This document shows, piece after piece, positions 33,548 through 42,048 of a stretch of 64,000 nt of DNA. Source of the DNA: CBDAPI01 sp964565865 (GTDB taxonomy: Bacteria > Acidobacteriota > UBA6911 > RPQK01 > CBDAPI01); the NCBI GenBank assembly GCA_964565865.1, contig CAZMGM010000003.1, forward strand, positions 1 through 64,000, in the 5' to 3' direction. Position 1 is the stretch's first letter; the number at the start of each line of letters is the position of its first letter. The notes under the pieces were generated by a model. It worked only from the letters and a program-made list of their open reading frames with translations, was not told the DNA's origin and searched no databases. Position numbers and translations under genes: made by a program.

Positions 33548-33709
33548 TAACAGCCCGTGGTGAAAGTCTCGCCGCCACCCACAGGGCTGGGCGGCCTGGG
33601 GGCGATGTCGGTGTCGTTTGTCGTCTCTGATGAACTTGCATTGGTTTCTTCCTCGTGCCTTGCCAGCGAACCCAGTTCCCTAGCGTGCGACCTTCACTAG
33701 GGACTGCTA
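33548..33709. repeat. 160-bp element with terminal inverted repeats
   Basis: The left end ACAGCCCGTGGTGAAAGTC and the right end GACCTTCACTAGGGACTGCT are inverted copies of the common end sequence. The interior (around 33606-33664) resembles the sequence at 63944-64000 (shared GTCTCTGATGAA-like core). It fills the gap between the TPR gene and tRNA-Arg. Confidence 0.7.
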
Positions 33710-33716
33710 AAGAGCT

Positions 33717-33790
33717 TGCGCCTGGCAGGACTCGAACCTGCGACACACGGGTTAGGAACCCGTTGCTCTATCCTTCTGAGCTACAGGCGC
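33717..33790 (-). tRNA. tRNA-Arg (anticodon CCT)
   Basis: The minus strand folds with acceptor GCGCCTG/CAGGCGC, D stem GCTC/GAGC, anticodon stem ACGGG/CCCGT with loop TTCCTAA (anticodon CCT, reads AGG, Arg) and T arm GCAGG-TTCGAGT-CCTGC. Unlike the other two tRNAs here, the CCA end is not encoded. Confidence 0.95.
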
Positions 33791-33801
33791 CTTAGGGTAG
33801 A

Positions 33802-33824
33802 AAACTGGTATAAAAAACCAGTTT
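33802..33824. promoter_or_regulatory. Perfect inverted repeat between tRNA-Arg and the dGTPase gene
   Basis: AAACTGG and CCAGTTT flank TATAAAAAA, giving a 7-bp perfect dyad with an AT-rich centre. It sits in the divergent spacer and could be an operator or a small hairpin; the function is unknown. Confidence 0.35.
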
Positions 33825-33848
33825 AGCAAAAAGGATCCACGCCGTGCT

Positions 33849-35051
33849 ATGGTGGACAGAGTCGAGGAAGAATTGACGCAGCGCTCCTCTAGACAAACGG
33901 TACACGTTGTCGGCGGCTCTCTTGCAACCTATGCCATGCGGGATGACGAGAGCAAGGGGAGACGCCATCCGGAACCCTCTCACTCATATCGCTCCGAGTT
34001 TCAACGAGATCGGGATCGGGTCGTACACACGAAGGCATTTCGTCGCCTGGAGAACAAGACTCAGGTTTTTGCTTCCCGGCTGTCAGACCATTTTAGGACT
34101 CGACTCACCCACACTCTGGAAGTGACCCAGATAGCTACAACCATTGCTCGAGCCCTGAGGCTGAACATTGACCTCTGCGAGGTGCTCGGTCTGAGCCATG
34201 ATATCGGACACCCTCCCTTCGGACATGAGGGTGAGAAGGTGCTGGATCAGATCATGAGAGACAATGGATCAGGGTTTGATCACAACCTTCACGCATTGCG
34301 TATTGTGGAGGATTTCGAGGTCAAGTATGCGGGCTTTCGAGGGCTCAACCTGACCTACGAGGTCAGAGAAGGGATTGTCAAGCACAGCAGTGACTGGGCT
34401 GATTCGACGCGAGCCTACCTGGATTTGAGCGAGTACGAACCCGGGGTGAAGCCGCCCCTGGAGGCCCAGGTCATCGATATCGCTGACGAGATCGCCTACA
34501 ACACAGCAGATCTTGACGACGGGTACCGCTCGGGCTTGCTTTCATCTGATTTGATCGGAGCGGAAGTCCCAATGTTTGCCCAAATTTCCCAGACAGTTCG
34601 GGCCAGGCATCCAGAGGCGGAGGAACGGATATGGGTCAATGAAACACTGCGGCTCCTCATCGACTATCTAGTAACCGATCTGATCGAGTTTACAGAGAAG
34701 ACATTGAAGCAGCTGAGGGTGCGAGGAGTCGAAGACGTTCGGGCCGGTGAGACCCGGCTGGTCTCTCTCAGCCCCTCGGCTTTGCAGGACAATCGGCAAT
34801 TGAAGACGTTCCTGACCGAAAATCTGTATGCCGATTCCACTCTCCGATCGGCTCAATTATCAGCTCGCAGGCTGATTGAGGTACTGTTTGTCCACTATCG
34901 AGACAACCCTGGAAAGCTGCCTTCACATCATCGGTCAAGACTGAGTGAGACAGGACTACCCCGGGTGATCTGCGACTATATAGCGGGAATGACGGACGGC
35001 TACGCTGCACAGCAGTTCGACTCCATAGGTGAAATTCAAGAAGCTCCCTAA
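33849..35051 (+). CDS. dgt: Deoxyguanosinetriphosphate triphosphohydrolase-like protein
   Basis: This 400-residue HD-domain hydrolase removes tripolyphosphate from dNTPs. The family start RSEFQRDRDRVVHTKAFRRLENKTQVF is clear. The HD motif is spread over TRLTHTLEVTQIATTIARAL and GLSHDIGHPPFGHEGEKVLD, with the distal Asp in IADEIAYNTADLDDG. The C-terminus has VLFVHYRDNPGKLP. This is the dGTPase-like type 2 family common outside enterobacteria. The start is taken at ATG 33849; ATG 33936 would begin closer to the conserved region. Confidence 0.92.
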   Translation: MVDRVEEELTQRSSRQTVHVVGGSLATYAMRDDESKGRRHPEPSHSYRSEFQRDRDRVVHTKAFRRLENKTQVFASRLSDHFRTRLTHTLEVTQIATTIARALRLNIDLCEVLGLSHDIGHPPFGHEGEKVLDQIMRDNGSGFDHNLHALRIVEDFEVKYAGFRGLNLTYEVREGIVKHSSDWADSTRAYLDLSEYEPGVKPPLEAQVIDIADEIAYNTADLDDGYRSGLLSSDLIGAEVPMFAQISQTVRARHPEAEERIWVNETLRLLIDYLVTDLIEFTEKTLKQLRVRGVEDVRAGETRLVSLSPSALQDNRQLKTFLTENLYADSTLRSAQLSARRLIEVLFVHYRDNPGKLPSHHRSRLSETGLPRVICDYIAGMTDGYAAQQFDSIGEIQEAP

Positions 35052-35098
35052 ATAATTGTAAGAATAGGGTTTGTAGTTTTCTGGAAGGGTGTGGGTCT

Positions 35099-35128
35099 TT
35101 GACAGGGATCGTAACTATGCAGTAAGTT
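35099..35128 (+). promoter_or_regulatory. Probable promoter of the yceD-rpmF-fab cluster
   Basis: TTGACA (35099-35104) and TAAGTT (35123-35128) with an 18-bp spacer lie about 30 bp before the yceD ATG. Confidence 0.5.
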
Positions 35129-35158
35129 TATCGTTTTCTCAGTCGGAGCAATGCCTCA

Positions 35159-35695
35159 ATGTTTGTCGAGCTTTCCGCAATCAGAGAGGGCGGGGGGGCT
35201 CACCGGGTTGAAGTCTTCTTTCCCGAAGATCGACTTGCGCTTGATCCCGGCGAGACGGCGCCGCGTCTGAAGGAGCCCATCAACGGATCCTGTGAGCTAA
35301 CACTTTTGGCTGGGGGTCGGGTCAGGGTGAGGGGGGAAGTAAAGACAAAACTGATCGAAGCCTGTAGTCGGTGTTTGAGCCAGTTTTCGAGGTTCATCGA
35401 GAAGTCCTTTGATCTGGTTTACGCTCCTGATCCCACAGTGGCAGTCGGGCCAGAGATCAATTTGAACTATGATGATCTGGAAGTGGGCTTTTACCGGGGT
35501 GACAGGATCGATCTGAGCACGGTCGTCACAGAATCGATATTGATTGACCTTCCCATGAAACTGATCTGCAGTCCGGATTGCAAGGGTCTTTGCGACCAGT
35601 GCGGGACCAATCTCAACCAGTCGGATTGCGGGTGCCAACCGATCCCGGATGCGCGCTGGCAAGGGTTGGCCGAATTTAAGAAGAAACTGACTTAG
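35159..35695 (+). CDS. YceD/DUF177 family protein
   Basis: This 178-residue protein belongs to the DUF177 family almost always found just before rpmF. Its C-terminus has the paired Cys motif LICSPDCKGLCDQCGTNLNQSDCGC, likely a zinc site, and an EACSRCLSQF block lies in the middle. YceD homologues have been linked to 23S rRNA stability. The gene order yceD-rpmF is seen here too, and the promoter upstream probably serves both and the fab genes. Confidence 0.88.
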   Translation: MFVELSAIREGGGAHRVEVFFPEDRLALDPGETAPRLKEPINGSCELTLLAGGRVRVRGEVKTKLIEACSRCLSQFSRFIEKSFDLVYAPDPTVAVGPEINLNYDDLEVGFYRGDRIDLSTVVTESILIDLPMKLICSPDCKGLCDQCGTNLNQSDCGCQPIPDARWQGLAEFKKKLT

Positions 35696-35726
35696 TTACT
35701 CACTTTCCAATTACGAGGGTACTGAG

Positions 35727-35906
35727 ATGCCTAATCCAAAGAGAAGACATTCCAAGTCCCGTCGAGGCAAGCGCCGGGCGCACGATCATCTGGTAACAGC
35801 CGGAACATCGCTTTGCACGGAGTGCGGATCCCCGACTCTACCCCATCGTGTCTGTCCCGAGTGTGGGTACTACAAGGGAAGACAGGTCAGGGAAGTCGAG
35901 GACTAG
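35727..35906 (+). CDS. rpmF: 50S ribosomal protein bL32
   Basis: A 59-residue frame reads MPNPKRRHSKSRRGKRRAHD and then LCTECGSP ... HRVCPECGYYKGRQV. This is a full bL32, with the four zinc-binding Cys in two CxxC pairs. It is shorter than most listed genes, so it is easily missed. It lies 31 bp after yceD. The usual next genes plsX and fabH are absent, and fabD follows directly. Confidence 0.95.
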   Translation: MPNPKRRHSKSRRGKRRAHDHLVTAGTSLCTECGSPTLPHRVCPECGYYKGRQVREVED

Positions 35907-35945
35907 CGGTTACTCTTTCAGGTATTCTCCGGGTGTCGTGTACAG

Positions 35946-36860
35946 ATGCAGGCATTTGTGTTTCCAGGGCAGGGATCTCAGTTTCCAGGCATGGGAAAGG
36001 ACTTCGTTCGTGATTTTCGGGAGGCCAGAGAAGTTTTCGAGGAGGCGGACGAGGCACTGGGATTCCCGCTGTCCCGGCTGTGCTTTGAAGGCCCGACTGA
36101 AGACCTGGCTCTCACCGAAAACACTCAGCCTGCAGTACTGGCAACCTCTCTAGCCATACTTCGGGTAGTGGAATCCATGGGAAAACGGGCTGACATTGTT
36201 GCCGGACACAGTCTGGGCGAATACAGCGCTATTGTTTGTGCAGGAGGTATGGGCTTCTCGGATGCCATGCGGGTGGTCCGCCTGCGAGGTCGTTTCATGC
36301 AGGAGGCAGTTCCGTTCGGCTTGGGAGCCATGGCCGCCATCCTGGGGCTTGGGGATGAGCAGGTGCGCGAGATCTGCCGGGAAGCGGCGGAGGGGGAAAC
36401 GCTTTCCCCAGCCAACTTTAATGCTCCCGGCCAGGTGGTGGTCTCTGGTCATACTGCAGCCGTCGATCGCGCCTGTAGATTGGCGCGAGAGAGGGGTGCG
36501 AAAAGGGTCTTGACTCTATCCGTCAGTGCCCCCTTTCATTGTGCGTTAATGGAGTCGGCCCGGGAACGTCTTGCACAGACTCTGCAGCCGGTTCGCTTCC
36601 GGGACTTGCAGGTGCCCTTGATCAACAATGCAGACGCATCACGGATCACGACGGCGACTGAGGTCAAGGCCAGTCTGATCCGGCAGGTTACAGCGCCAGT
36701 CCGCTGGAACGAGAGCATCCGGAAGCTCATCCGGTTGGGCGTGGAAAACGCCTTCGAGATAGGTCCGGGAAGGGTATTGACGGGTTTGATTCGAGGAATC
36801 GACCGATCCATCCGAACTGGTCCCGTAGGCACGATTGCACAGGTAGAACAGTATGTTTGA
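35946..36860 (+). CDS. fabD: Malonyl-CoA:ACP transacylase (FabD)
   Basis: This 304-residue enzyme loads malonyl groups on ACP. VFPGQGSQFPGMGKD is the start signature and the active Ser is in VAGHSLGEYSAIV. The catalytic His lies in SVSAPFHCALMESA, and the GQVVVSGH block is present. It follows rpmF and overlaps fabG by eight bases. Confidence 0.96.
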   Translation: MQAFVFPGQGSQFPGMGKDFVRDFREAREVFEEADEALGFPLSRLCFEGPTEDLALTENTQPAVLATSLAILRVVESMGKRADIVAGHSLGEYSAIVCAGGMGFSDAMRVVRLRGRFMQEAVPFGLGAMAAILGLGDEQVREICREAAEGETLSPANFNAPGQVVVSGHTAAVDRACRLARERGAKRVLTLSVSAPFHCALMESARERLAQTLQPVRFRDLQVPLINNADASRITTATEVKASLIRQVTAPVRWNESIRKLIRLGVENAFEIGPGRVLTGLIRGIDRSIRTGPVGTIAQVEQYV

Positions 36861-37596
36861 TTTTTCGGACAGGGTGGCCCTGGTAACGGGTGCATCACGG
36901 GGTATCGGCCTGCAGATCTGTCGCGATTTTTCCCTCGCCGGGGCCCGGGTTGTACTGGCCGCACGTAGCCTGAACGTAATACAGAAACAGTCGGAAGTGC
37001 TGCGGGCGGAGGGCAAGTCCGCCCTTGGCATCCAGCTCGACGTCAGGGACAAAGAGTCTATTAGGTCGGCGGTCGCGGAAGTGATCGAAAAAGAGGGGAA
37101 GATCGATATTCTCGTCAACAATGCTGGAGTGACCCGAGACGGCCTGCTTATACGTATGGGTGACCAGGACTGGGATGAGGTAATGGAGACCAACCTGCGA
37201 GGGAGCTTCCGACTGATTCGAGAACTCTTGCCTCACATGCTCAGAAGGCGGTATGGACGGATTGTCAATGTGTCTTCAGTGGTCGCCTTAACGGGAAATC
37301 CGGGTCAGGCGAACTACGTTGCAAGCAAGGCGGGATTAATCGGCCTTACCAAGTCACTGGCACGAGAGGTTGCCTCCCGACACATCACCGTAAATGCAAT
37401 ATCACCCGGGTTTGTCGCAACAGACATGACGGAGGCACTTTCGCGAAAGATCCGTGATCAGCTGGTTCAGGATGTACCATTGCGCCGGCCCGGAAGCGTT
37501 ACAGATGTGTCTCCAGGCGTCCTCTTCCTGGCGTCAGAAGAAGCTGGCTATATCACAGGCCATGTGCTAAATATTAACGGGGGCTTATATATGTAG
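36853..37596 (+). CDS. fabG: 3-oxoacyl-ACP reductase (FabG)
   Basis: This 247-residue short-chain dehydrogenase has the NADPH motif VTGASRGIGLQICRDF, NNAGVTRDGLL, the Ser-Tyr-Lys triad (VNVSSVVALTGNPGQANYVASKAG) and the C-terminal GHVLNINGGLYM. It reduces 3-ketoacyl-ACP in the elongation cycle. Position between fabD and acpP fixes the role. Confidence 0.96.
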   Translation: MFDFSDRVALVTGASRGIGLQICRDFSLAGARVVLAARSLNVIQKQSEVLRAEGKSALGIQLDVRDKESIRSAVAEVIEKEGKIDILVNNAGVTRDGLLIRMGDQDWDEVMETNLRGSFRLIRELLPHMLRRRYGRIVNVSSVVALTGNPGQANYVASKAGLIGLTKSLAREVASRHITVNAISPGFVATDMTEALSRKIRDQLVQDVPLRRPGSVTDVSPGVLFLASEEAGYITGHVLNINGGLYM

Positions 37597-37628
37597 CTTC
37601 CCATGTGGCCATTCAATATGGAGGAGCA

Positions 37629-37871
37629 ATGGCGGTTCAGGATTTAGAAGAAAAAGTTAAAGAAATCATAGTGGAGCAGCTGGGAGTGAAGTCGTCGGAC
37701 GTTGCCGGCGATGCCAGTTTTGTGGACGATCTTGGAGCGGATTCTCTGGACACCGTGGAACTTGTCATGAAGTTTGAAGAAGACTTTGACATCGAGATTC
37801 CAGACGAGGATGCGGAGAAAATTCAGACCGTTCAAGATGCGATAAGCTATATCCAATCCCACCACACTTAA
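37629..37871 (+). CDS. acpP: Acyl carrier protein
   Basis: This 80-residue ACP has the phosphopantetheine site DDLGADSLDTVELVM and the helical acidic layout EKVKEIIVEQLGVK ... FEEDFDIEIPDEDAEKI. ATG 37629 is preferred: GAGGAG lies just upstream and the upstream in-frame ATG 37605 adds unconserved residues. Confidence 0.96.
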   Translation: MAVQDLEEKVKEIIVEQLGVKSSDVAGDASFVDDLGADSLDTVELVMKFEEDFDIEIPDEDAEKIQTVQDAISYIQSHHT

Positions 37872-37890
37872 ACTCCGGAGAAGCATTCAG

Positions 37891-39129
37891 TTGCGAAGAG
37901 TGGTCGTAACCGGAGTCGGCCTGGTCTGTGGTCTGGGCAATGACACGGACCCCACGTGGAAATCCATCCTCGAAGGGAAAAGCGGAGTCAGGCAGATTTC
38001 GCTTTTTGATCCGAGTAGCTTTGCCACTACGATAGCGTCCGAAGTCAAGAGCCTGGATCCCCTCCAGTTCGTCGATCGAAAACTGTCACGCAAGGTGGAT
38101 CGATTTATCTTGCTCGCTATGGTCGGTTCAGATCGGGCTCTGGAGCATTCGGGACTGAAGATCGACCCCAGCAATGCAGATCGGGTCGGAGTCTATATCG
38201 GGTCCGGGATTGGTGGGTTTTCGACCATTGAGCGGGAGCACGAGAAGTTCGTGGAACGCGGTCCCAGAAGGATTTCCCCTTTCTTCATTCCCGCGGCGAT
38301 CGTGAATCTGGCGGCTGGCCAGGTATCCATCCGGGTCGGCGCTCGGGGACCGAACTTAGCTACTTGCACGGCCTGCTCCGCCGGAGCCCATGCCCTGGGA
38401 GAATCGATGAGAATCATCCAGAGGGGGGATGCAGATGCCATGATTGCCGGTGGTTCCGAAGCTGCTATCACGCCGATGGGCGTGGGAGGCTTTGCGGCTA
38501 TGCGGGCACTCTCAACCAGAAACGATGAGCCTGAGCGGGCCAGTCGGCCTTTCGATCGTGAGCGGGACGGTTTCGTGGTTGGCGAAGGCGCAGGTATTCT
38601 GGTTCTCGAGGAACTGGATTGTGCTCGTCGGAGAGGAGCTGATGTCATTGCAGAGCTGGTGGGTTATGGGATGAGCGGCGATGCCCACCACATGACAGCA
38701 CCTCCAGAAGACGGATCAGGTGCTCGTCGGGCCATGGAGGCCGCGGTCAACGACGCGGGCATCAACTGTTCCAGGGTGGACTATATCAACGCCCACGGCA
38801 CCAGTACCCCCCAGAACGACCGCATAGAAACGCTGGCCATAAAGCGCTTTTTCGGATCACATGCCTCTAGCTTGGCGGTTAGCTCGACAAAGTCCATGAC
38901 CGGCCATCTACTTGGCGCCGCCGGAGGTTTAGAGGGTGGTCTAACCTGTCTGGCGATTCGAGACCAGGTCCTGCCACCGACCATCAACTACGAAAACCCC
39001 GACCCTGAATGTGATCTTGATTACGTGCCCAACACACCCCGTGACGGCAGAATTACCTATGCTCTGTCCAACTCGTTTGGCTTCGGCGGAACCAATGCTA
39101 CGCTGGTTTTCAGACGATTCGAGAGCTAG
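37891..39129 (+). CDS. fabF: 3-oxoacyl-ACP synthase II (FabF)
   Basis: This 412-residue condensing enzyme has RRVVVTGVGLVCGLGND at its start. The nucleophile Cys is in TCTACSAGAHALGE, the two His are in NAHGTSTPQNDRIE and STKSMTGHLLGAAGG, and the end is NSFGFGGTNATLVF. The start is TTG 37891. It ends the fab cluster. With no fabH in the cluster, initiation must be encoded elsewhere. Confidence 0.96.
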   Translation: MRRVVVTGVGLVCGLGNDTDPTWKSILEGKSGVRQISLFDPSSFATTIASEVKSLDPLQFVDRKLSRKVDRFILLAMVGSDRALEHSGLKIDPSNADRVGVYIGSGIGGFSTIEREHEKFVERGPRRISPFFIPAAIVNLAAGQVSIRVGARGPNLATCTACSAGAHALGESMRIIQRGDADAMIAGGSEAAITPMGVGGFAAMRALSTRNDEPERASRPFDRERDGFVVGEGAGILVLEELDCARRRGADVIAELVGYGMSGDAHHMTAPPEDGSGARRAMEAAVNDAGINCSRVDYINAHGTSTPQNDRIETLAIKRFFGSHASSLAVSSTKSMTGHLLGAAGGLEGGLTCLAIRDQVLPPTINYENPDPECDLDYVPNTPRDGRITYALSNSFGFGGTNATLVFRRFES

Positions 39130-39222
39130 CACCAGGTAGAAGGGGCCGCCGGGAGCCACGGGTTGCTGGGTCGTGATATGATTAGGTTTTGAATCGCCCA
39201 TGAATACGAATCCCGCACTTTG

Positions 39223-39241
39223 CGCCACCTCGCGGGTGGCG
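39223..39241. terminator. GC-rich hairpin after fabF
   Basis: CGCCACC and GGTGGCG form a 7-bp perfect stem with a short loop between fabF and the next gene. It lacks a T tract, so intrinsic termination is uncertain. Confidence 0.35.
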
Positions 39242-39320
39242 GCCCCCTAGATCCCGATCACGAGTCCTTGCCTGCGGACCCGTCTTTCCCAGGACGGCCG
39301 CCAGTCCTGCTGGACACCAA

Positions 39321-41660
39321 ATGATCGAAAAAGAGCAGTCTCGCAGATTGAAGGCCCGCCCCTTGCGGCTGGAACAGTGGTGGAGTAGTTGGACGGAGGG
39401 ATTGACTTTTCAACAGGTGCTCATCGGTGTCGGAACAGCCCTGATCATTGCCTTCGTGGTGCTGGGATATCGGTTCCGCCAGGTTCCGGACTACGAACTC
39501 GGGGAGATCGCGGACAGAGACATCGCTTCACCCCATGATTTTACGGTCATGGATGTCCCTGCCACTCAGCAGAAGCAGGATGAGAGCCTGGCTTCCGTAC
39601 CGGCCGTTTTTGACCTGGACATTGGTATCAATAGCAGGTTGGAGGCGACTTTGCGCAGTGGCTTTGCAGAGGGTCGAAGAGCTACAGCCCAATTTCGCGA
39701 AGAGCTGGTAGTGCCGGAGGATGAGCCGCTTCCGGAACAGAGTCAGGACCAAATCGTCCAACAGTTGAAGCAGAGACTGCCTATCTTTGCGGAGCGGGAC
39801 CCGGTCATCAATGTGCTTTTTGAGAACGGGTTTTCCCCTGAGCTCGAAAACCAGATGGTCAGTCTGCTGCAGATTGCGATGAAGTACCCGGGAGTGGTGG
39901 CTTCTCGTGATCTGCTCTTCATCTATCGCGATCGAAGCATCATCCTGGTCAACAAAGTGACTGGAAGAGAGGAGATTCTGAACGAGGCCTCGCAGGCTCG
40001 GGACTTGACCCAGGCACGCGATCTCCTGGGCCAGAATGAGTTTCAGCTCACAGCCGTCCAGGGGAACAGGAAGCTTCAGCTGATCGGCTTTCTGGCAGAC
40101 CGCATCGAACCTACCGTCCGATTTAATGACGATGAGACCCGGGCCCGGGAGGAATTAGCGGCAGAGCAAGTTCCACCGGTCCTCATCCAGATTAAGAAGG
40201 GCCACAAGATCATTCGAGGCGGAGACCCGGTTGACGCCCAGAGCCTGATGATCCTGAAGGAATTGAAGAAGCAGGATCAGGCGACCCAGCCGGCCGACGA
40301 ATTCGTTGGGATTCTACTCCTGGCATGCTTTTTCATGTTCGCCCTCTGGCGCTATCTTCTGAGCTACCACGAAAAGCCCCAGGAAGTTCCCAGCCACTTT
40401 CTACTGGCCTCCATAATCCTGGTTGCCCACCTCGGAATTGCCAAGATCCATGCACTCCTGGCCGAGTTCTTCACCCGAAACCTGACGATCAGCATCCTCC
40501 AGGATGCCTTCAACTTCTACTGGATCATCCCGGTGTCTTTCGGAGCTATCCTGCTCGTGTTGCTGGTGGGAGGCCAATTGGCGATCCTTTACTCGCTGCC
40601 CGTGTCGGTTTTTATTGGCCTTATGACCGGGGAGCTTTCCATCGCGATCTTTACACTAGTCTCGAGTCTGACCGCCGTCTATGCGCTGAGACACTATCGA
40701 GAGAGGGCCGCGCTGGGGAGGGCAGCCCTCATTATCGGTTCCCTCAACATGCTCACTGTCCTGGCATTGCAGCTGCATGCCTCCTCCTTTCAGTGGAGTG
40801 TCTTTGGGGTACGGTCCTCGCTGGCCTTTCTAAGCGGGATTGGCTCCGCAATGCTGGCGGCGCTATTGCTCCCGATCCTGGAGAACTTGTTCCACATGAC
40901 CACGGACATCCGCTTGCTGGAATTGTCCAACCTGAATAGCCCGATTTTGCGGCGGCTGGCTTTGGAAGCCCCGGGAACCTACCACCACAGTCTCAACGTC
41001 GGAGTCCTGGCGGAAGCCGCTGCTGAGGCAATTGGTGCCAATCCTCTGCTGGTCAGAGTGGGCGCTTATTACCATGACATTGGAAAGCTTAGAAAACCCG
41101 AGTACTACGTCGAAAACCAGATCTACATGCCGAACAAGCACGAGAATCTGTCTCCCAGCATGTCGAGTCTCATTCTTGCCAGTCACGTGAAGGACGGCAA
41201 TCAAATGGCCAATGAAATAAGCCTGGCACCGGAAGTGGCCGCCCTTATTCCACAGCACCATGGAACTAAACTGATGTCATTTTTCTACCAGAAGGCGAAA
41301 CAGGCTGCTCAGAACAAACAGACGGAGGTCAGCGAGGAGGACTTCCGTTACCCGGGCCCTAAACCGCAAACCAGAGAAGCCGCCATTTTGATGCTTGCTG
41401 ACCAGGTGGAAGCGGCTTCACGTACGCTCCAGAAGCCGAACCCGGGCCAGGTTCGGAGCATGATTCGGCGCCTGATCCAGGGGACGATCCAGGACCGGCA
41501 GTTTGACGAATGCGACATCACCACCCGTGATCTCGACAGGATCACACGCTCCTTCGAAAGGGTCATCACCGGGATGTATCACCACAGGGTCGAGTACCCC
41601 GGTTTCGATTTCAACAACCGGGTTGAGCAAAAGTCATCGGAAAATCAACCTGTTCAATGA
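39321..41660 (+). CDS. 7TM-HD family phosphohydrolase (PgpH/YqfF-like)
   Basis: This 779-residue membrane protein has an N-terminal helix, a large extracytoplasmic 7TMR-HDED region (about residues 60-330), seven membrane helices (about 335-510) and a cytoplasmic HD domain (GTYHHSLNVGVLAEAAAEAIG, GAYYHDIGKLRKPEYYVENQ, ALIPQHHGTKLMSFFYQKA, MLADQVEAASRTL). In Listeria PgpH is a c-di-AMP phosphodiesterase, so this is a candidate c-di-AMP hydrolase. The HD residues are intact. It overlaps ybeY by 38 bp, as in Firmicutes where the pair clusters with phoH; phoH is absent. Confidence 0.9.
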   Translation: MIEKEQSRRLKARPLRLEQWWSSWTEGLTFQQVLIGVGTALIIAFVVLGYRFRQVPDYELGEIADRDIASPHDFTVMDVPATQQKQDESLASVPAVFDLDIGINSRLEATLRSGFAEGRRATAQFREELVVPEDEPLPEQSQDQIVQQLKQRLPIFAERDPVINVLFENGFSPELENQMVSLLQIAMKYPGVVASRDLLFIYRDRSIILVNKVTGREEILNEASQARDLTQARDLLGQNEFQLTAVQGNRKLQLIGFLADRIEPTVRFNDDETRAREELAAEQVPPVLIQIKKGHKIIRGGDPVDAQSLMILKELKKQDQATQPADEFVGILLLACFFMFALWRYLLSYHEKPQEVPSHFLLASIILVAHLGIAKIHALLAEFFTRNLTISILQDAFNFYWIIPVSFGAILLVLLVGGQLAILYSLPVSVFIGLMTGELSIAIFTLVSSLTAVYALRHYRERAALGRAALIIGSLNMLTVLALQLHASSFQWSVFGVRSSLAFLSGIGSAMLAALLLPILENLFHMTTDIRLLELSNLNSPILRRLALEAPGTYHHSLNVGVLAEAAAEAIGANPLLVRVGAYYHDIGKLRKPEYYVENQIYMPNKHENLSPSMSSLILASHVKDGNQMANEISLAPEVAALIPQHHGTKLMSFFYQKAKQAAQNKQTEVSEEDFRYPGPKPQTREAAILMLADQVEAASRTLQKPNPGQVRSMIRRLIQGTIQDRQFDECDITTRDLDRITRSFERVITGMYHHRVEYPGFDFNNRVEQKSSENQPVQ

Positions 41661-42048
41661 ACAGGCCCTGGATCTCGACACCAAATCTCTGGAGCGGTTT
41701 CTTTACAGAATGGTGGAGCATCTGGGAATTGTGTCGGAACTTTCGGTCAGGCTTGTGACGGATGACATCATGAGGGACTTCAATCACCGTTACGCAGGTC
41801 GCGATGTTCCCACGGACGTGCTTGCCTTTCCCTCTGAACAAGATTGGCCCTCGGAAACTCCCTACGCCGGCGACATCCTCATCTCGGTAGAGACAGCCAG
41901 GCGTCAGAGCCAGGGGTTGCTCTTGAATGAAGTGAAGATCCTCAGCCTTCACGGGTTTCTCCACCTTCTGGGATACGAACACAAAAGCGAGAACGGGGAG
42001 ATGGAGCGCTTGGAAAATTCGCTCAGAAAGGAGTTCTCACTGAGTTGA
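41623..42048 (+). CDS. ybeY: Endoribonuclease YbeY
   Basis: This protein of about 141 residues is a single-domain RNase involved in 16S rRNA 3' maturation and ribosome quality control. The zinc motif HGFLHLLGYEH is present; the usual D in GYDH is E here. RDVPTDVLAFP and GDILISVETARRQ are the other conserved blocks. TTG 41623 begins MSKSHRKINLFNEQ, the best family fit. It overlaps the upstream HD gene and touches the downstream CNNM gene by four bases. Confidence 0.9.
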   Translation: MSKSHRKINLFNEQALDLDTKSLERFLYRMVEHLGIVSELSVRLVTDDIMRDFNHRYAGRDVPTDVLAFPSEQDWPSETPYAGDILISVETARRQSQGLLLNEVKILSLHGFLHLLGYEHKSENGEMERLENSLRKEFSLS

